Assembly (NCBI RefSeq): GCF_014048465.1
Contig: NZ_PDLY01000002.1
Span: forward strand, 186,001-250,000
Length of the DNA stretch: 64,000 nt
From: Bombella mellum
GTDB lineage: Bacteria; Pseudomonadota; Alphaproteobacteria; Acetobacterales; Acetobacteraceae
Direction: 5' to 3'
The notes beneath the pieces are model-generated. The model saw only the letters and a list, made by a program, of their open reading frames with translations, ran no database searches and was not told the DNA's origin. Below, in pieces: positions 62,306-64,000 of the stretch (the stretch's first letter is position 1; the number at the start of each line of letters is the position of its first letter). Both the position numbers and the translations under genes were made by a program.

Positions 62306-63517
62306 TCACGCAAGTAAGGCACGCGCACGCTCAATGCCGTGGGCCAGAGCGTCTATCTCGTCACGTGTCGTATAAATGGCAAAACTGGCTCTGGCAGTTG
62401 CCTGCACGCCCAGCTCCTGCATCAGCGGCTCAGCACAATGCTGCCCGGCCCGGATGGCGATACCCTGCTGATCCAGCAGCACGGCGAGATCATGCGGATG
62501 CGCCCCCTCCACCTGAAGCGAGAAGACACCACCCCGCTCCACCGGGTTCCCCATGATGCTCACACCATCCGTCTTTTCAAGCACCTGCCGGGCATAGGCG
62601 ACCAGATCACGCTCATGGGCTTCGATCGCCTCCGCCCCCAGCTCCTCCACGAAACGGATGGCGGCTCCCAGGCCCAGCACCTCCAGAATGGCGGGCGTGC
62701 CAGCCTCGAATTTATGCGGCGCATCGGCCCAGCTTGCCTTCTCGAACGAAACGGAGCGGATCATGTCCCCCCCGCCCAGAAAAGGCGGCATTTCCTCCAG
62801 CAGGGGCAACCTGCCCCAGAGGATGCCGACACCTGTAGGCCCGTAAAGCTTGTGACCGGTAAAGACGAAGAAATCCACCCCCAGAGCCTGCACGTCCACC
62901 CTGCGGTGGACGATGGACTGGGAGCCATCCACGATGACTTTCGCCCCGTGCCTGTGGGCCAGCTCCGCCAGCTTTTTCACGGGCGTGATGGTCCCCAGCA
63001 CGTTGGACATGTGCGTAACGGAAACCAGCACAACACGGCCATCACCCAGCAGCTCCTCATAGGCGGCAAGGTCGATGTCACCATCCGCATTGATGGGGGC
63101 CACACGCAGCTCGATGCCCAGCCTGTCCCGCAGCATGAGCCACGGCACGATGTTGGCATGGTGCTCCAGAGCGGAGATCAGCACGGCCTGCCCGGGCCTA
63201 AGCTGGCTGCCCAGCGAATGGGCCAGCAGATTGAGGCCCTCCGTGCTGTTCTTGGTAAACACGATCTCCCGCCGGTCCGCCGCATTGAGGAACCGGGCCA
63301 CATCATCACGCACGGCTTCATAAGCCTGCGTGGTCCGCTCGCTCATGTCATACAGACCACGATGGATATTGGCGTAACAGTGCCGTGCCGCTTCGCTCAT
63401 CGCCTCGATGACACAGTCCGGCTTCTGGGCAGAGGCTGCGCTGTCCAGAAAGACCAGCGGACGGCCATGAGCCGTTTCGGACAGAATGGGGAAGCGGGCA
63501 CGCACGTTATCAGACAT
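62306..63517 (-). CDS. sufS: Cysteine desulfurase SufS
   Basis: A 403-residue PLP-dependent class II cysteine desulfurase that provides sulfur for cluster assembly. The PLP-binding lysine is in FTGHKLYGPTGVGILWG and the catalytic cysteine is in IRAGQHCAEP, with a Gln where many homologues have His before the second His. The rest of the fold is complete. The start overlaps the sufD end by 8 bases, so the two are translationally coupled. Sulfur transfer would need SufE, which is not seen in the window and may lie elsewhere. Confidence 0.95.
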   Translation of the reverse strand: MSDNVRARFPILSETAHGRPLVFLDSAASAQKPDCVIEAMSEAARHCYANIHRGLYDMSERTTQAYEAVRDDVARFLNAADRREIVFTKNSTEGLNLLAHSLGSQLRPGQAVLISALEHHANIVPWLMLRDRLGIELRVAPINADGDIDLAAYEELLGDGRVVLVSVTHMSNVLGTITPVKKLAELAHRHGAKVIVDGSQSIVHRRVDVQALGVDFFVFTGHKLYGPTGVGILWGRLPLLEEMPPFLGGGDMIRSVSFEKASWADAPHKFEAGTPAILEVLGLGAAIRFVEELGAEAIEAHERDLVAYARQVLEKTDGVSIMGNPVERGGVFSLQVEGAHPHDLAVLLDQQGIAIRAGQHCAEPLMQELGVQATARASFAIYTTRDEIDALAHGIERARALLA

Positions 63518-64000
63518 GGCCGGGCAACGCTTTCAGCAGATAGTCCCGCAGGCTTTCATGCTCCACCAGTTCCACCGTTTCCAGAAGGAAGGCCTGAACC
63601 AGCATGTCACGGGCCTGCTCCTCCTGGACCCCACGGGAGCGGAGATAGAAAAGCTGGTCCTCATCCAGCGCACCGACGGTCGCACCATGGCTGCACTTGA
63701 CGTCATCAGCGTAAATCTCAAGCTCCGGCTTGCTGTTCATCTGTGCCTTTTCGGACAGGAGCAGGGCCTGGTTCATCTGGTAGCCATCAGTCTTCTGGGC
63801 AATCCGGTCCACCAGAATCTTCCCCTGGAAGACACCCTGTCCGTTTTCCGACAGCACGCTCCGCACCGTCTGGCGAGACGTGCAGTCCGGTGACGCATGA
63901 TGGATCATGGAAGACAGGTCATTCAGCCGGGCACCATCGACAAGCTGGATCGCATTGACGTTCGTGTTGCTGAACGGGCCAGACAGCTGGGTGACGACTT
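63510..64000 (-). CDS. sufD: Fe-S scaffold subunit SufD, C-terminal part
   Basis: The last about 163 codons of SufD, which continues past the right edge. The frame is open from 64000 to the stop at 63510. The SufB/SufD core signature is visible: SPDCTSRQTVRSVLSENGQGVFQGKI and KPELEIYADDVKCSHGATVGALDEDQLFYLRSRG, where the His of CSHGATVG takes part in cluster assembly, and the ARDMLVQAFL helix follows. SufD joins SufB and SufC in the SufBC2D scaffold. The upstream sufB and sufC genes are expected just right of the window. Confidence 0.93.
   Translation of the reverse strand, partial: VVTQLSGPFSNTNVNAIQLVDGARLNDLSSMIHHASPDCTSRQTVRSVLSENGQGVFQGKILVDRIAQKTDGYQMNQALLLSEKAQMNSKPELEIYADDVKCSHGATVGALDEDQLFYLRSRGVQEEQARDMLVQAFLLETVELVEHESLRDYLLKALPGHV

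Overview
This 64 kb window is a chromosomal stretch of an alphaproteobacterium, most likely an acetic acid bacterium (Acetobacteraceae). The evidence is high GC, codons ending in G or C, and gene orders typical of alphaproteobacteria: dacA-tmk-holB-metG-tatD, prfA/prmC/DUF4167, bolA/J-protein/cobS/cobT, birA-coaX-rnj-proS-lolC-lolD-dnaE, tig-clpP-clpX-lon-hup and sufD-sufS-sufT-sufA. A two-domain ubiquinone-type UbiG, CobST cobaltochelatase subunits, RNase J and short editing-less ProRS also fit. Genus-level placement (for example Bombella, Saccharibacter or Gluconobacter relatives) is inference only.

Layout. 0-1.1 kb: end of argH, a small LptM-like lipoprotein, a terminator and an isolated unknown gene. 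1.1-8.2 kb (minus): a conserved block with a metallo-beta-lactamase-fold hydrolase, TatD, MetRS, Pol III delta-prime, dTMP kinase, a D,D-carboxypeptidase and a lytic transglycosylase. 8.3-11.5 kb: envelope genes (DedA, an ATP-grasp enzyme of unknown substrate, MlaD and UppP). 11.6-14.8 kb: two tandem, recently homogenised amino-acid permeases. 14.8-18.5 kb: MscS channel, tRNA-Met, DUF4167, prmC and a small secreted protein. 18.5-26.5 kb: prfA, hisS, ispG, a RodZ-like protein, nitronate monooxygenase, lysC and divergent ubiG. 26.6-31.7 kb: a Tat-exported lactonase-like propeller, DUF2147, grxC, comF, phosphomannomutase and galU. 32-38.4 kb: tRNA-Leu(GAG), lipB, a LolA-like lipoprotein, bolA, a J-domain protein, cobS, cobT and a secreted unknown. 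38.5-48.5 kb (minus): dnaE, lolD, lolC, proS, rnj, coaX, birA. 48.5-55.5 kb: tRNA-Val, hup, lon, clpX, clpP, tig, tRNA-Leu(TAG). 55.6-61.4 kb: the Nnr NAD(P)HX repair enzyme, a small membrane protein, a DEAD-box helicase with a very long low-complexity N-terminus, and an RNA methyltransferase. 61.4-64 kb: the suf Fe-S operon, running off the right edge.

Functionally the window is core metabolism, translation, proteostasis and envelope biogenesis. I see no insertion sequence, prophage, integrase, CRISPR array, toxin-antitoxin pair or defence island, and no gene-free stretch longer than 300 bases. I did not find a convincing large new system. The items most worth following are the DedA/ATP-grasp pair beside UppP, the block-charged tail of the DEAD-box helicase with a similar one on Lon, a tRNA-Val gene whose promoter spacing predicts leaderless transcription, and two small secreted proteins placed within or beside conserved operons.
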